Shown: piece by piece, positions 53,739 through 63,498 of the stretch
How positions within the stretch are numbered: the first letter of the stretch is position 1
Layout: each line of letters starts with the position of its first letter
Assembly: GCA_016708465.1 (NCBI GenBank)
Contig: JADJFT010000004.1
Coordinates: 1 to 64,000 of the forward strand
Origin: Rhodanobacteraceae bacterium
Lineage (GTDB): Bacteria; Pseudomonadota; Gammaproteobacteria; Xanthomonadales; Ahniellaceae
Reading direction: 5' to 3'
Length of the DNA stretch: 64,000 nucleotides
The notes under the pieces: model-generated
What the model was told of the DNA's origin: nothing
The model's database searches: none
What the model saw: the letters and a program-made list of their open reading frames with translations, nothing else
Made by a program: the position numbers and the translations under genes

Positions 53739-56700
53739 ATGCGCGCACATTGGCTCTGGTGCTTCAGTCTTCTCGCAGCGTCGATCGGCGCCGCTGCGGC
53801 CGCTACGCCGACGCCTGTTCCAGACGCGCTGCGTGACTGGGTGCCGTGGGCACTGCAAGGCCACGAGCGCGCAAATTGTCCGCGCCTTGCCGGTATTGAC
53901 GATGAAGGCGCGGCGCATGCCTGCCTCTGGCCGGGCGAACTGCAACTGACAGTCCACGACGACGGCGCGCGTTTTTCTCTGCCGCTCACCGTGTATGCAT
54001 TCTCGGCGGTGCGCCTGCCCGGCAGCGACACCGCGTGGCCAATGGACGTGAGCAGCGATGGCCGCGCGCTCGCAGTAGTGGCCAATGATGAAGGCGCGCC
54101 GGTGGTCTGGCTGGCGCCTGGTCAGTACCGCATCGAAGGTGGCTTTGTCTGGGACGAACGACCGGAGTCGATCGCGGTACCAGCGTCAATCGCACGCATC
54201 GCACTCAGTCTCGATGGCGTCGCACAACCATTACTGCAACGCGATGACGACGCACTTTGGCTTGGCCGCGTCGCCGCTGCAGTGGCCGAACGCGACAGTC
54301 TTGCAGTCGATGTGTTCCGTCTGCTTGAAGATCGCATTCCGGCACGTTTGGAAACCCGTTTCAAGTTCACCGTCTCGGGCAAGGGGCGCGAGGAAAAGCT
54401 CGCACAGGTGCTGCCGGAAGGTTTCGTTCCAGTGTCGCTGTCGGGCGATCTCAATGCTCGCCTCGATAGTGATGGCGCGCTGGCCCTGCAGGTGCGTTCC
54501 GGCGAACACTGGCTGACCTTGGTGGCGCGTGCGACGACACCGCTTGCCGCAGCGACGACTCGCGCGCTCCCCGCTCCTTGGCCGGAGGCCGAGATCTGGA
54601 GCTATCGCGCACAGACGGCATTGCGCGTGACCGAACCCGAGGGTGCAGCCCAAATCGACCCGGCGCTGGCCGAAGTGCCGGGCGACTGGCGCGAACTACC
54701 CGCGTTTGCGCTGGAACCGGGACAGAGCCTGAGCATCGTCGAACGGTCGCGGGGTCTGTCCGTGCAGGACCAGAATCGGCTGAATCTGACCCGCACGCTC
54801 TGGCTCGATCATGATGGCGACGGATACACCGCACGCGACCAAGTTAGCGGCCGCATGTTGCGCGACTGGCGGCTCGATCTGGCGCCGCCCTACAAGGCCA
54901 TGCGCGCCAGCGAGAATGGCGAACCAGTGCTGATCACAGCGGGTGCGCATCCAGGTTTCAGTGGCGTTGAACTGCGCTCGCGTGATCTCAATTTCAGTGC
55001 GGCTGCACGCATCGACGCCGGCACGTCGATACTGCCCGCAACCGGTTGGCAGCATGCCTTCGAGTCAGTACAGACGACACTGAACGTGCCGCCGGGCTTT
55101 GAGTTGATTGCCGCAACCGGGGCTGATCGCGTGGCTTCGGCATGGCTGGATCGTTGGAATCTGATGGACGTATTTGTTGCTGCCCTGATCGTATTCCTGT
55201 TCGTGGTCGGCTTTGGCAAGGTATCGGCGCTGATCCCAGCGGCGTTTGTACTGTTGGCTTGGCATGAGCCAGATATGCCTCAGTGGTCATTGATGTTGGC
55301 GATCGTCGCCGCGATCCTGTTGTCGCCGCGCTGGCGCGAGAAACTGCCGCGTTGGGCGATGCGCGTCGTGCAGGTCGCGCTGGTGTTGCCACTGCTCGCG
55401 GCAGTGCCGTTCGTCGCGACGCAGTTGCGCCTTGGCTTGCATCCACAACTCGAAGCCGACTACGGCCGTACCTCGTATACCGATTATTACGGTCGCAACA
55501 CGATGGCCGGCGGGATGAACGCACCGCAGTCGGCGCAGGAAGATGCGATGTACAACGAGGCGGCGCCAACAGAAATGCCGGCACCGATGCCACAATCACG
55601 GTCACAGTCTCTCGGTGCCGTGCAGGTCGAAGGTACGCGCATGAAATCTGCCGAGGCGTACTCGCCGAAGAAACTCAAACGATATGCCGGCAACACGATG
55701 ATTCAGGCTGGCGGCGGCGAGCCGTCTTGGAACTGGCGCAGCTATTCGATTGAATTGGCCGGCCCGGTGCTGCCAACGCAAGAAGTGCGCCTGTGGTTGT
55801 CGCCGCCGTGGCTGACACGGCTCGCGCGCTTCGTGATCGCGGTGCTGTTCGGTTTGATGGTGATGCGCTTAGTCAGCGTAGCGTTCGCGTGGACGCCGAA
55901 ACTGCCGCTGCGGCGAAGTGTGGCCGCGTTACTGATCGGCGGGTTGGTGCTCGCTGGCAACGTCAGCGCGCAAGCACTGCCGGATGCGGAGTTGATCAAG
56001 GAGTTGCGCGAACGTTTGCTGAAGGCACCCGAATGCGCGCCGGCCTGTGGATCGATCGCGAGCGCCGAGGTCATCGCCACGGATCGTCGTATCGAAATCG
56101 CACTGACCCTGCATGCAGCCGAGCGCATCGGCTTACCCTTGCCCGGGAATGCCCAGTTGCTCGCACTCGATGGCGTGCAACTGGATGCGCTGGCCGTCAA
56201 TGCGCTGTTTCGGGACGGTGCCGGCGTCACTTGGCTCGATGTGCCGCGTGGCGTGCATCGTGCCGCGTTGCGCTTCTCGACTGCTGCCGCCGACCAGATC
56301 GCGCTCGCCTTTCCGATGCCGCCAGCGCATCTGCGCTTTAGCGGCGATGGCTGGGAAGCGGCGGGCATCGAACAGGGAAGGCTGCCGAACGGCACCTTGG
56401 AATTGACGCGTTTGTCGGCAAATACGGAAATTCCGAGCAGCGGTGTTGCACAACGCTTTGAACCCTATGTCGTGGTTACTCGCGAGTTGCGCTTCGATCT
56501 CGACTGGGAAGTCGCGACCACGGTACAGCGCATCGCACCCGAATCTGGCGCGTTCTCGATCGCCGTGCCGCTGCTGGCCGGAGAACGCGTGACCAGTGAA
56601 GGATTCGAAGTGGTTGCGGGTGCGGTGCAGGCGCGCTTCGGCGACAGCGATGGCGCGCTGGCGTGGGTATCACGGCTGGAAGCAGTGGATCGTTTGCAAT

Positions 56701-57869
56701 TGAAGGCGCCTGCGCTCGCACAGCGCGCCGAAGTTTGGAAGCTGGTCGCAAGCCCGACCTGGAATGTGCACGCCGACGGTGTGCCTGGCGTGCATCCCGA
56801 GGACGATGCGACCTTGCAGCAGTTCTATCCGCTGCCGGGTGAGTCGTTGACGCTCACCGTGTCGCGTCCCGAAGCCATCGCTGGCCGCGTGGTGGCGATC
56901 GATCAGGCGTCGTTGGCCAGTCGCTTCGGCAAGCGTTCCGGCGAACATTCGCTGACGCTCAGTCTGCGTGCGACCCAAGGTGGACAGCATGCATTGAACC
57001 TGCCGGCGAATGCCGAAGTGCTGCGCGTGGTGGTGCGTGGTGAAACACTGAACCTGCGTCCTGAAAAGGGCGTGCTGAGGCTGCCGCTGCGGCCCGGGGT
57101 GAACGCGGTAGAAGTTGTCTTACGTATCAACGAAGACCCCGGCCTGCACCCGCGCCTGCCGACGATCGGGCTTGGTACACATGCCTCGAATATCGAGTTG
57201 ACGATGCAGTTGCCAGTCGACCGTTGGGTGTTGATCACCAGCGGTCCCCGCATCGGCCCAGCGGTACTGTATTGGGGTGAGTTGCTGGTAATGCTGTTGC
57301 TTGCCTTCGGCGTCGCGCGAAGTGGCTTTCTGTCGATCAAATTGCATGAAGCGTTTCTGCTCGGCATCGGATTTTCGACGGTGTCGTGGTGGTCGCTGGT
57401 GTTGTTTGCGGCGGTGCTGGCTGCGTTCGCTTGGCGCGCGCGCTGGCCGCGTGCAGGCCGTCACGCGTTGTTCAATCTGACGCAGCTTGCATTGGTGGTC
57501 GCGGCACTGATCGCCGCCGGTGCATTGCTCGCGGCATTGAACGGCGGACTGCTCGGCTATCCCGACCTGCACGTCACCGGCCACAGTTCGACGGCAACCA
57601 ATCTGCGCTGGTTCGCAGATCAGACCGATGGCGTGTTGCCGGATGCCAGCGCCTGGGTGCTGCCGATGTGGATGTATCGCGCGCTGATGCTGGCTTGGGC
57701 ATTCTGGATGGCGTGGTTCCTGATCCGCATCGGACGCTCAGTATTCGAGAGTTGGACCGCGGGCGGTGCGTGGGCGCCGTGGCGACGGCCGAAACCGAAG
57801 GCGCCTGAGTCGGAACCGCCGCCGCTGGAAGCAGCGCTGCAAGAACCATCATCGGCGGCGATGGAATGA
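53739..57869 (+). CDS. Very large multi-pass envelope protein of unknown function (1376 aa)
   Basis: A signal peptide (MRAHWLWCFSLLAASIGAAA) is followed by a beta-rich periplasmic region. A first group of membrane helices lies at about residues 474-565 and a second at 692-747. Two large soluble regions and a C-terminal group of helices (about 1175-1335) follow, ending in a Pro-rich tail. Near residues 623-636 the sequence SLGAVQVEGTRMK resembles the TonB box/plug start of outer-membrane receptors, inside an otherwise periplasmic loop. I know no family. It follows the DUF5706 gene by 55 bases and overlaps prmC by four bases (ATGA), so it may be cotranscribed with both. The frame is intact. Confidence 0.8.
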   Translation: MRAHWLWCFSLLAASIGAAAAATPTPVPDALRDWVPWALQGHERANCPRLAGIDDEGAAHACLWPGELQLTVHDDGARFSLPLTVYAFSAVRLPGSDTAWPMDVSSDGRALAVVANDEGAPVVWLAPGQYRIEGGFVWDERPESIAVPASIARIALSLDGVAQPLLQRDDDALWLGRVAAAVAERDSLAVDVFRLLEDRIPARLETRFKFTVSGKGREEKLAQVLPEGFVPVSLSGDLNARLDSDGALALQVRSGEHWLTLVARATTPLAAATTRALPAPWPEAEIWSYRAQTALRVTEPEGAAQIDPALAEVPGDWRELPAFALEPGQSLSIVERSRGLSVQDQNRLNLTRTLWLDHDGDGYTARDQVSGRMLRDWRLDLAPPYKAMRASENGEPVLITAGAHPGFSGVELRSRDLNFSAAARIDAGTSILPATGWQHAFESVQTTLNVPPGFELIAATGADRVASAWLDRWNLMDVFVAALIVFLFVVGFGKVSALIPAAFVLLAWHEPDMPQWSLMLAIVAAILLSPRWREKLPRWAMRVVQVALVLPLLAAVPFVATQLRLGLHPQLEADYGRTSYTDYYGRNTMAGGMNAPQSAQEDAMYNEAAPTEMPAPMPQSRSQSLGAVQVEGTRMKSAEAYSPKKLKRYAGNTMIQAGGGEPSWNWRSYSIELAGPVLPTQEVRLWLSPPWLTRLARFVIAVLFGLMVMRLVSVAFAWTPKLPLRRSVAALLIGGLVLAGNVSAQALPDAELIKELRERLLKAPECAPACGSIASAEVIATDRRIEIALTLHAAERIGLPLPGNAQLLALDGVQLDALAVNALFRDGAGVTWLDVPRGVHRAALRFSTAAADQIALAFPMPPAHLRFSGDGWEAAGIEQGRLPNGTLELTRLSANTEIPSSGVAQRFEPYVVVTRELRFDLDWEVATTVQRIAPESGAFSIAVPLLAGERVTSEGFEVVAGAVQARFGDSDGALAWVSRLEAVDRLQLKAPALAQRAEVWKLVASPTWNVHADGVPGVHPEDDATLQQFYPLPGESLTLTVSRPEAIAGRVVAIDQASLASRFGKRSGEHSLTLSLRATQGGQHALNLPANAEVLRVVVRGETLNLRPEKGVLRLPLRPGVNAVEVVLRINEDPGLHPRLPTIGLGTHASNIELTMQLPVDRWVLITSGPRIGPAVLYWGELLVMLLLAFGVARSGFLSIKLHEAFLLGIGFSTVSWWSLVLFAAVLAAFAWRARWPRAGRHALFNLTQLALVVAALIAAGALLAALNGGLLGYPDLHVTGHSSTATNLRWFADQTDGVLPDASAWVLPMWMYRALMLAWAFWMAWFLIRIGRSVFESWTAGGAWAPWRRPKPKAPESEPPPLEAALQEPSSAAME

Positions 57870-58729
57870 CGGTCGACGCTTGGTTGCGTACAGCGGCGGC
57901 GCGGCTCAATACCGAGTCGGCACGACTCGATGCCGAACTGCTGCTCACGCATCTGCTCGGGCTGACACGTGCCGCGCTGTATGCGCGGTTGCGCGACGAA
58001 CTCGATGTCGCGGTAGTGACGCACGCCGATGCCTTACTTGCGCGGCGTGCGCGCGGTGAGCCGATCGCGTACATCACTGGCGTGCGCGAGTTCTGGTTCA
58101 TGCCGTTGCGGATCACGCCAGCGGTGCTGGTGCCGCGACCGGAAACCGAAGTGCTGGTCGAGCAGGCGTTGATGAGACTGCCAATCGACCGCGACTTGAG
58201 CGTCATCGATCTCGGCACCGGTAGTGGCGCGATCGCGCTGGCATTGGCGAAAGAGCGGCCACGCGCGATCGTGCACGCGCTCGATGCCAGCGACGCCGCG
58301 TTGGCGGTCGCCACGGAGAACGCGGAGCGCCTCGGTATCGGCAATCTTCGTTTCGTCCTCGGTAACTGGTTCAGTGGCATCTCGGGCGAATCGGCACGCT
58401 CACTCGATCCGGAGTTGCGCTTTGATCTGGTCGCCGCCAATCCACCCTATGTCGCCGGCAACGATCCACACCTGTTGCAGGGCGACCTGCGCTTCGAGCC
58501 GCGCATGGCGCTCACACCCGAAGGCGATGGTCTCGCCGCCATCCGTGAGATCAGCCAGGATGCTCGCGCCCGCATCAAGCTTGGTGGTTGGCTGTTGTTC
58601 GAACACGGTCACGATCAGGGGGCAACGGTGCGAAAGATTCTCTTGGGCGATGGCTACGCCGAAGTGGAAACGGTTCGCGACATGGAAGATCGCGATCGCG
58701 TCACGCTGGGGCGATGGTGCGCGGCCTAA
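57866..58729 (+). CDS. prmC: Peptide chain release factor N5-glutamine methyltransferase
   Basis: PrmC methylates the GGQ glutamine of release factors RF1 and RF2. This 287-residue protein has the N-terminal helical domain (MTVDAWLRTAAARLNTESAR) and the SAM-binding GTGSG (VIDLGTGSGAIALALA). The NPPY motif is near residues 192-195 (VAANPPYVAGND). RREFWSLPL-like REFWFMPLRITPAVLVPRPE is also present. The start overlaps the big envelope gene by four bases. The 3' end overlaps the EamA gene by 29 bases. Confidence 0.93.
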   Translation: MTVDAWLRTAAARLNTESARLDAELLLTHLLGLTRAALYARLRDELDVAVVTHADALLARRARGEPIAYITGVREFWFMPLRITPAVLVPRPETEVLVEQALMRLPIDRDLSVIDLGTGSGAIALALAKERPRAIVHALDASDAALAVATENAERLGIGNLRFVLGNWFSGISGESARSLDPELRFDLVAANPPYVAGNDPHLLQGDLRFEPRMALTPEGDGLAAIREISQDARARIKLGGWLLFEHGHDQGATVRKILLGDGYAEVETVRDMEDRDRVTLGRWCAA

Positions 58730-59606
58730 ACAACACTGGTGCGAATACGCAGGCGACAAGCAGCACAACACCGAGGTAAAACATCGGCGTCAGTTCGCGT
58801 TGTTCGTTGAGTAGCACGATGGCCAGCAGCACCGTGTAGACCGGTTCAAGATTGACCGCTAGCTGCGCATTGAACGCCGTCATGTGGCGCAAGGCGACCA
58901 ACGACAGCGCGAACGGCAATAAGGTGCAGACAGCGGCCAGCGCGAACAAATAGCCGAAGTCGCGCGCATCCGGCCACACCAGCAGGGGTGCGTCGAATAG
59001 TGGGACCGCGCCAGCCAGTAACGGCGTCGCCAGACTCAACATCAATACGCCAGCGCTCATCTCGATGAAGGTGATGGACAGCGGGTCAGCATCGGCGATG
59101 AAACGCTTGTTCAAGGAGCCAAACAGTGCTGCCAATGCCGCTGATAGGACACCGACCGCAATTCCGGCGTGCATGCCGCTCGGAACGCCGCCAACCACAA
59201 GCACCACGCCCGGGACCGCGGCGATACCGAGCAGCACCTCGCCGATCGCAAACCGCCGTCGTGCAGCGAACGGTTCGATCAAGGCCGTGAACACCGAACC
59301 GAGCGCCATGCAGGTTGCGGCGACCGACGCATTCGAGAGCTTGATTGACGCGTAGAAAGTCAGCCAATGCAACGCCACCACGACGCCGACGACCATGATC
59401 GCGGCGGTGGTCCGTGACGGCAACGCGCGCAGTGCCCGCCACACCCTCGGCACCAGTGCGAGCATTGCCGCGACCAAAGCCATGCGCCACCAGACCAGCG
59501 GCAATGCCGGCAAGCTGATGAGCTTGCCGAATATGGCGGTGAATCCCCACAGCAGCACGCAAAGATGAATTTGCCACTGGGCACGCGCGGCATCGGACAA
59601 TGGCAT
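58701..59606 (-). CDS. EamA-family (DMT) transporter
   Basis: A 301-residue protein with ten hydrophobic helices arranged as two EamA repeats. The first begins IHLCVLLWGFTAIFGKLISL and the second includes AALFGSLNKRFIADADPLSI. The drug/metabolite transporter superfamily exports varied small molecules; the substrate here is unknown. The start at 59606 (MPLSDAARAQWQ) fits the first helix. metF lies 10 bases upstream on the same strand, and the pair may be cotranscribed. Confidence 0.88.
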   Translation of the reverse strand: MPLSDAARAQWQIHLCVLLWGFTAIFGKLISLPALPLVWWRMALVAAMLALVPRVWRALRALPSRTTAAIMVVGVVVALHWLTFYASIKLSNASVAATCMALGSVFTALIEPFAARRRFAIGEVLLGIAAVPGVVLVVGGVPSGMHAGIAVGVLSAALAALFGSLNKRFIADADPLSITFIEMSAGVLMLSLATPLLAGAVPLFDAPLLVWPDARDFGYLFALAAVCTLLPFALSLVALRHMTAFNAQLAVNLEPVYTVLLAIVLLNEQRELTPMFYLGVVLLVACVFAPVLFRPRTIAPA

Positions 59607-59616
59607 CACGTTTGGC

Positions 59617-60441
59617 TCAGGTGATTGCGTCGAGGACGGCGAGTGTCGTCTTTGCCCGATTGAGCGTGTAGAAATGCAGTGCGTCGGCACCGCCGCCGAT
59701 CAACTGCCGGCAGAGATTCGCAACAACCTCGATACCGAAGCTGCGCACCGAGTCGGCGTCATCGCCATAAGCCAGCATGCGCTTTGAAATCCAGCGTGGA
59801 ATTTCGGCACCGCAGAGATCGGAAAATCGCTTGAGTTGCGAAAAATTGCCGATCGGCATGATACCCGGGACGATCGATTGAGTGATGCCGGCACGGCGCG
59901 CGTCCGCAACAAAACGGAAGTAGGCATCGGCGTTGAAAAAATATTGCGTGATCGCGCCGTTTGCGCCGGCATCGAACTTGCGCTTCAGGTTCGCGAGGTC
60001 GGCGAAGGCGTCGTCGGACTGTGGATGCGTTTCTGGGTAACAACCGACTTCGATCTGGAACCAGTCGCTGGTTTCAGCGCGGATGAATTCGACCAGTTCG
60101 TTGGCGTAGCGAAAGTCGCCAAATGCAGCCATGCCAGACGGCATGTCGCCGCGCAGCGCGACGATGCGCCGGCAACCGAGTGCGCGATACATCTGCAGCA
60201 GATTGGAAATTTCGGCGCGAGTGCCGCCGACGCAGGACACATGCGGCGCGACATCAAGCCCATGTTCCTGGCGCAGGTGACGCACCGTTTCCGGCGTGTA
60301 GGAAAGCGTCGAACCGCCCGCTCCAAACGTCACTGAAACGTATTCGGGCGTACGCTGTTTCAGCTTCAATACGCTGCGCTCCAGTTGTGCGCGTTGCTCG
60401 TCGGTCTTGGGTGGAAAAAATTCGAAGCTGATCGCGGTCAT
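59617..60441 (-). CDS. metF: 5,10-methylenetetrahydrofolate reductase
   Basis: This 274-residue FAD enzyme makes 5-methyl-tetrahydrofolate for methionine synthesis. Motifs: start MTAISFEFFPPKTDEQRAQL, SVTFGAGGSTLSYTPETVRH, CVGGTRAEISNLLQMYRALG, ALRGDMPSGMAAFGDFRYAN and the active region GANGAITQYFFNADAYFRFV. It matches E. coli MetF (296 aa). A TATACT -10 element at 60469-60474 gives a leader of about 20 bases. The frame is intact. Confidence 0.95.
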   Translation of the reverse strand: MTAISFEFFPPKTDEQRAQLERSVLKLKQRTPEYVSVTFGAGGSTLSYTPETVRHLRQEHGLDVAPHVSCVGGTRAEISNLLQMYRALGCRRIVALRGDMPSGMAAFGDFRYANELVEFIRAETSDWFQIEVGCYPETHPQSDDAFADLANLKRKFDAGANGAITQYFFNADAYFRFVADARRAGITQSIVPGIMPIGNFSQLKRFSDLCGAEIPRWISKRMLAYGDDADSVRSFGIEVVANLCRQLIGGGADALHFYTLNRAKTTLAVLDAIT

Positions 60442-60468
60442 TGCGGCGTTCCGAAAAAAGACCGCCGA

Positions 60469-60474
60469 AGTATA
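60469..60474 (-). promoter_or_regulatory. -10 element of the metF promoter
   Basis: TATACT on the minus strand (5 of 6 consensus bases), placed to start transcription about 20 bases before the metF ATG. There is no good -35 hexamer at 16-18 bases, so an activator (such as MetR) may be needed. Confidence 0.45.
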
Positions 60475-60593
60475 TCTTTCTGTCCGGATGAAGCGATGGA
60501 ATGATGCAGGCGGAGTAAGTTGACGCCGCGTCACAATTGGAGGAATGTCGCGCGCTAACGGCCGTCAGGCTGTCGTCACGGCCGCTGTTGTCC

Positions 60594-61772
60594 ATGGAAC
60601 GCGATCTCGAATCCACTGGGCTTAATCTTCGTCGCCTCGCTCAGGAGGTGGCCGAAACGCGCCGGCGCATGGTCATCGGCGGTTCGTTTTACGTACTCGG
60701 CTGGGTGCTGGTTTGTCTGTTCACGCCAGTCGTGCCGGTCTATCCGTGGATGTCGGCGGCACTGGCGGCGATATTCGTCGGGCTGGCGATGGCGCGCATC
60801 GTGATTCGGCCGCCCGGCGGTGTGGGCACGGAAACCAGCGCCAAAGCCATGACGCATTGGCTCGACTTGCAGTGGATCATCATCCAGATGTCGGCAGCGA
60901 CCTGGGGCGGTGTGGTGTTCTGGACCTTGGTTGACCCAGTGCTGGTCGATGCACGCGTTGCGCTGTTGATCGGTGCGGCGGGTTTCGCAACCGCGATCGC
61001 ACACACCTATTGCATGCGCTTCTGGCCGTCGATGCTGGCGATCGTGGCGATCTACCTGCCGAGCACCTTGCTGATGTGGACGCCTGAACATGATCGGGCC
61101 GTGGCGTTCAGTTTGACGGTTTATCTGTTTTACGTAATCAGTTCCCTGGTGCGTAGCCATCATGACTTCCACCGTCGCCTCGATTTCGAGGAAGAGTTGC
61201 GCCAGCAGCGCGATCGCTTTGAGTGGATGAGCCGTACCGATGACTTGACCGGACTGGCGAATCGCCGCCAGTTCGTCACCGAATTGGAACGGCGCATCGC
61301 CGAGTGCCAGCGCGAGCATTGCCGCCTGTCGCTGCTCGAACTCGACATCGATCATTTCAAGCAGATCAACGACGCACATGGCCACAGTATTGGCGACCGT
61401 TGCTTGGTTGCGTTCGCAGACCAGTTACGTCATGTCTTCGCCGGACAGGACGAACTTTGTGCGCGTCTTGGGGGCGAGGAGTTTGCAGTGATTGTGCCGC
61501 ATCACGATGTCGCCACGACGGCGGAACGAGCGGATGCATTCCGGATCGGCCTCAGCGCCGTCGCCGTGGTTCCGGAACTGGCCGATTTGCGCGTGCGTGT
61601 CAGCATCGGTGTTGGTGAATTCAACACCACGCGTCACGGCAACGCCGACCATTTTCTCAGCGAAGTCGATGGCGCGCTGTATCGCGCCAAGGGTGGCGGC
61701 CGCGACCGTGTCTGCCGCGCTTTGGCGGCATCTTCAGGTGCGGTCAGCCAGATCCTCGGCCAGCATCGCTAG
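60594..61772 (+). CDS. Diguanylate cyclase (GGDEF domain) with N-terminal membrane sensor
   Basis: Makes c-di-GMP from GTP. The N-terminal half has about six hydrophobic helices (MVIGGSFYVLGWVLVCLFTP, GAAGFATAIAHTYCMRF) with no known sensory domain. The C-terminal GGDEF domain has DDLTGLANRRQFVTELERRI and LDIDHFKQINDAHGHSIGDR, with active site RLGGEEFAVIVP. I chose ATG 60594 (MERDLESTG). A longer in-frame start at TTG 60537 would add 19 residues. The 3' end overlaps the TPR gene by 39 bases. Divergent from metF. Confidence 0.9.
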   Translation: MERDLESTGLNLRRLAQEVAETRRRMVIGGSFYVLGWVLVCLFTPVVPVYPWMSAALAAIFVGLAMARIVIRPPGGVGTETSAKAMTHWLDLQWIIIQMSAATWGGVVFWTLVDPVLVDARVALLIGAAGFATAIAHTYCMRFWPSMLAIVAIYLPSTLLMWTPEHDRAVAFSLTVYLFYVISSLVRSHHDFHRRLDFEEELRQQRDRFEWMSRTDDLTGLANRRQFVTELERRIAECQREHCRLSLLELDIDHFKQINDAHGHSIGDRCLVAFADQLRHVFAGQDELCARLGGEEFAVIVPHHDVATTAERADAFRIGLSAVAVVPELADLRVRVSIGVGEFNTTRHGNADHFLSEVDGALYRAKGGGRDRVCRALAASSGAVSQILGQHR

Positions 61773-63375
61773 CTGCGTCTTCACCTTGTCGCCGAAACGC
61801 GCATGGTGACCGCCGAGCATGTGCTTCAATTCCTGCTCGGTGATGTAGCCGATCGACTTGCGGTAATCGCGTTTCACGCGCTGGCCTTCGCACCAACGAC
61901 GATCCATGCCTTCAATATCGTCGGCAACCATCGCGACATTGGCCGGATGCGCAAGTTTGAACTGAGCGACACGGGCAATATGGCGGGCGACGAGGTCGCG
62001 CAGGGTCGTGTTGCGCGGCATTCGCTCGATGTCGATGCGGCCGCCGTATTCGAACGGTGACGGGTTATCGAGTTGCGTCGACAGATGCGTGCCGTCGTCG
62101 AACTGTGATACGCATTCGACCATGCGCGTGACCTTCCACTTGCCGGTCAGCAGCAGGAACAGGAAACCGACCAGACCGGGCCACTTCGGCTTCATCGCGA
62201 AACTGGCGACGCCGATTTCGCCGCTGTCGTCGGCAAAGAAGCGCAGCAGAACACGTTGACCGAGGATCAGGAACATGCCCTTGGCCTCGGCATCGCCGAC
62301 ATGACGCAGACCGAGCGCCGCGATCTCGCGCGTGGCGCTATCGACGAACTTGCGCTGATAGCTCGGGTACGCGGCGGCATCGACGGCTTCGAGTTGCGGT
62401 GCCGGTTCGTGCGCGACATTCAGGATTTGCTGCGCGATATTGGTGGCCATCAGCGTATCGGGATCGTCGCTTACACGCATTTCGATCGCATCCTGCACCG
62501 ACTTGCCAGCGCGAATGGCGCTCGCTGTCGCGAGTAGTGTCTGGGCCGCAACATCGTCGTTCAAACTTCGGTCGTGACCGTCGCCGACGACGCCGGATTC
62601 AATCAGGCGTGCCATCTGTTCGCGCTCACCAGCACCGCCGTTATCCGACTTCGCACGCGTGTCGAGAATGAATTCGCGCTTGGGATCATCCGGTGCCATC
62701 GATGCCAGTGCGCTGTCATAACTGGCGAGTGCGTCGTCAAAACGACCGAGTTCGTGCAGGATCATGCCCATGCGCACGGCATAGCGATATTCGCCGCTCA
62801 GTGCATGGCAGGTCGCATAGTCTTCTAGTGCATCTTCCAGGCGGCTGCGCGAATAGCGCAGGCCGCTCCAGGTCTTCAGCGTGTCGGCATTGTCCGCGCC
62901 ATCATCGGAGCGTATCGCGGCAGTGCGACGCAGCGCAGCGCGAGCGTCGAGCAGATCGATGCGCATCGGCGCCAATTCGATCGCACGGTCGAGCAACGCG
63001 TCCGCCTCGGCAATCAGTGCATCGTCACCATCGCGATGGCGCAAGCTGCTGGACAACAGAAACATGGCATCGACATGAGTCGCGTCCAGTGTCAGTACGC
63101 GCCGCAGTTCGGTCTCGTTGGCATCGCTATCTGAGAACTGCACACGCTTGATGATTGCCGGGACATGGTCGGGCTTCAGTGCCAGCAGTTGGTCCAACGC
63201 CGGCACGATGTCGTCGTATCGCTCAAGTCTTTCCAAGGCAGTTGGCGCGATGCCAGTGGAGCGCGGCGGCTTGCGGATTCGCCGCGATCAGGGTGTCGAT
63301 CAGGGCCAGCGCTTCGTCATAGCGAGCCTGCCGGAAGGCGGTGGCGAAGCGTAAGAAATCAGGATGCAGGCGCAT
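61734..63375 (-). pseudogene. TPR-containing protein with C-terminal conserved domain, one frameshift
   Basis: ATG 63375 gives MRLHPDFLRFATAFRQARYD and TPR-type helices (DEALALIDTLIAANPQAAAL). The frame breaks near 63236, after HWHRANCL. The next frame continues ERLERYDDIVPALDQLLALK with five or so TPR-like repeats, then a C-terminal domain (about 180 residues). That domain includes EAKGMFLILGQRVLLRFFAD, VECVSQFDDGTHLSTQLDNP and TTLRDLVARHIARVAQFKLA, and it resembles the downstream-encoded partial protein at 63499-64000. Function unknown. The 3' end overlaps the cyclase gene. Confidence 0.65.
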
Positions 63376-63498
63376 GCTCGGTATCGGAATGTGACGGAAG
63401 TCACCAACCTAACCGAAACTGACGCAAAATCAATAGGCTAGCCTAGACCAAAGGTGCGAATGCCGGCCTGAACGGCGGCGTGATGGCGACAACTCCGG

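Noticed and set aside
60442..60593. SAM/SAH riboswitch before metF
   Set aside because: The predicted leader is only about 20 bases, and no riboswitch core could be recognised.
53141..61772. Complete Pycsar system with the diguanylate cyclase as its cyclase
   Set aside because: The GGDEF enzyme makes c-di-GMP, not cyclic CMP/UMP, and is about 7 kb away on an unrelated transcript.
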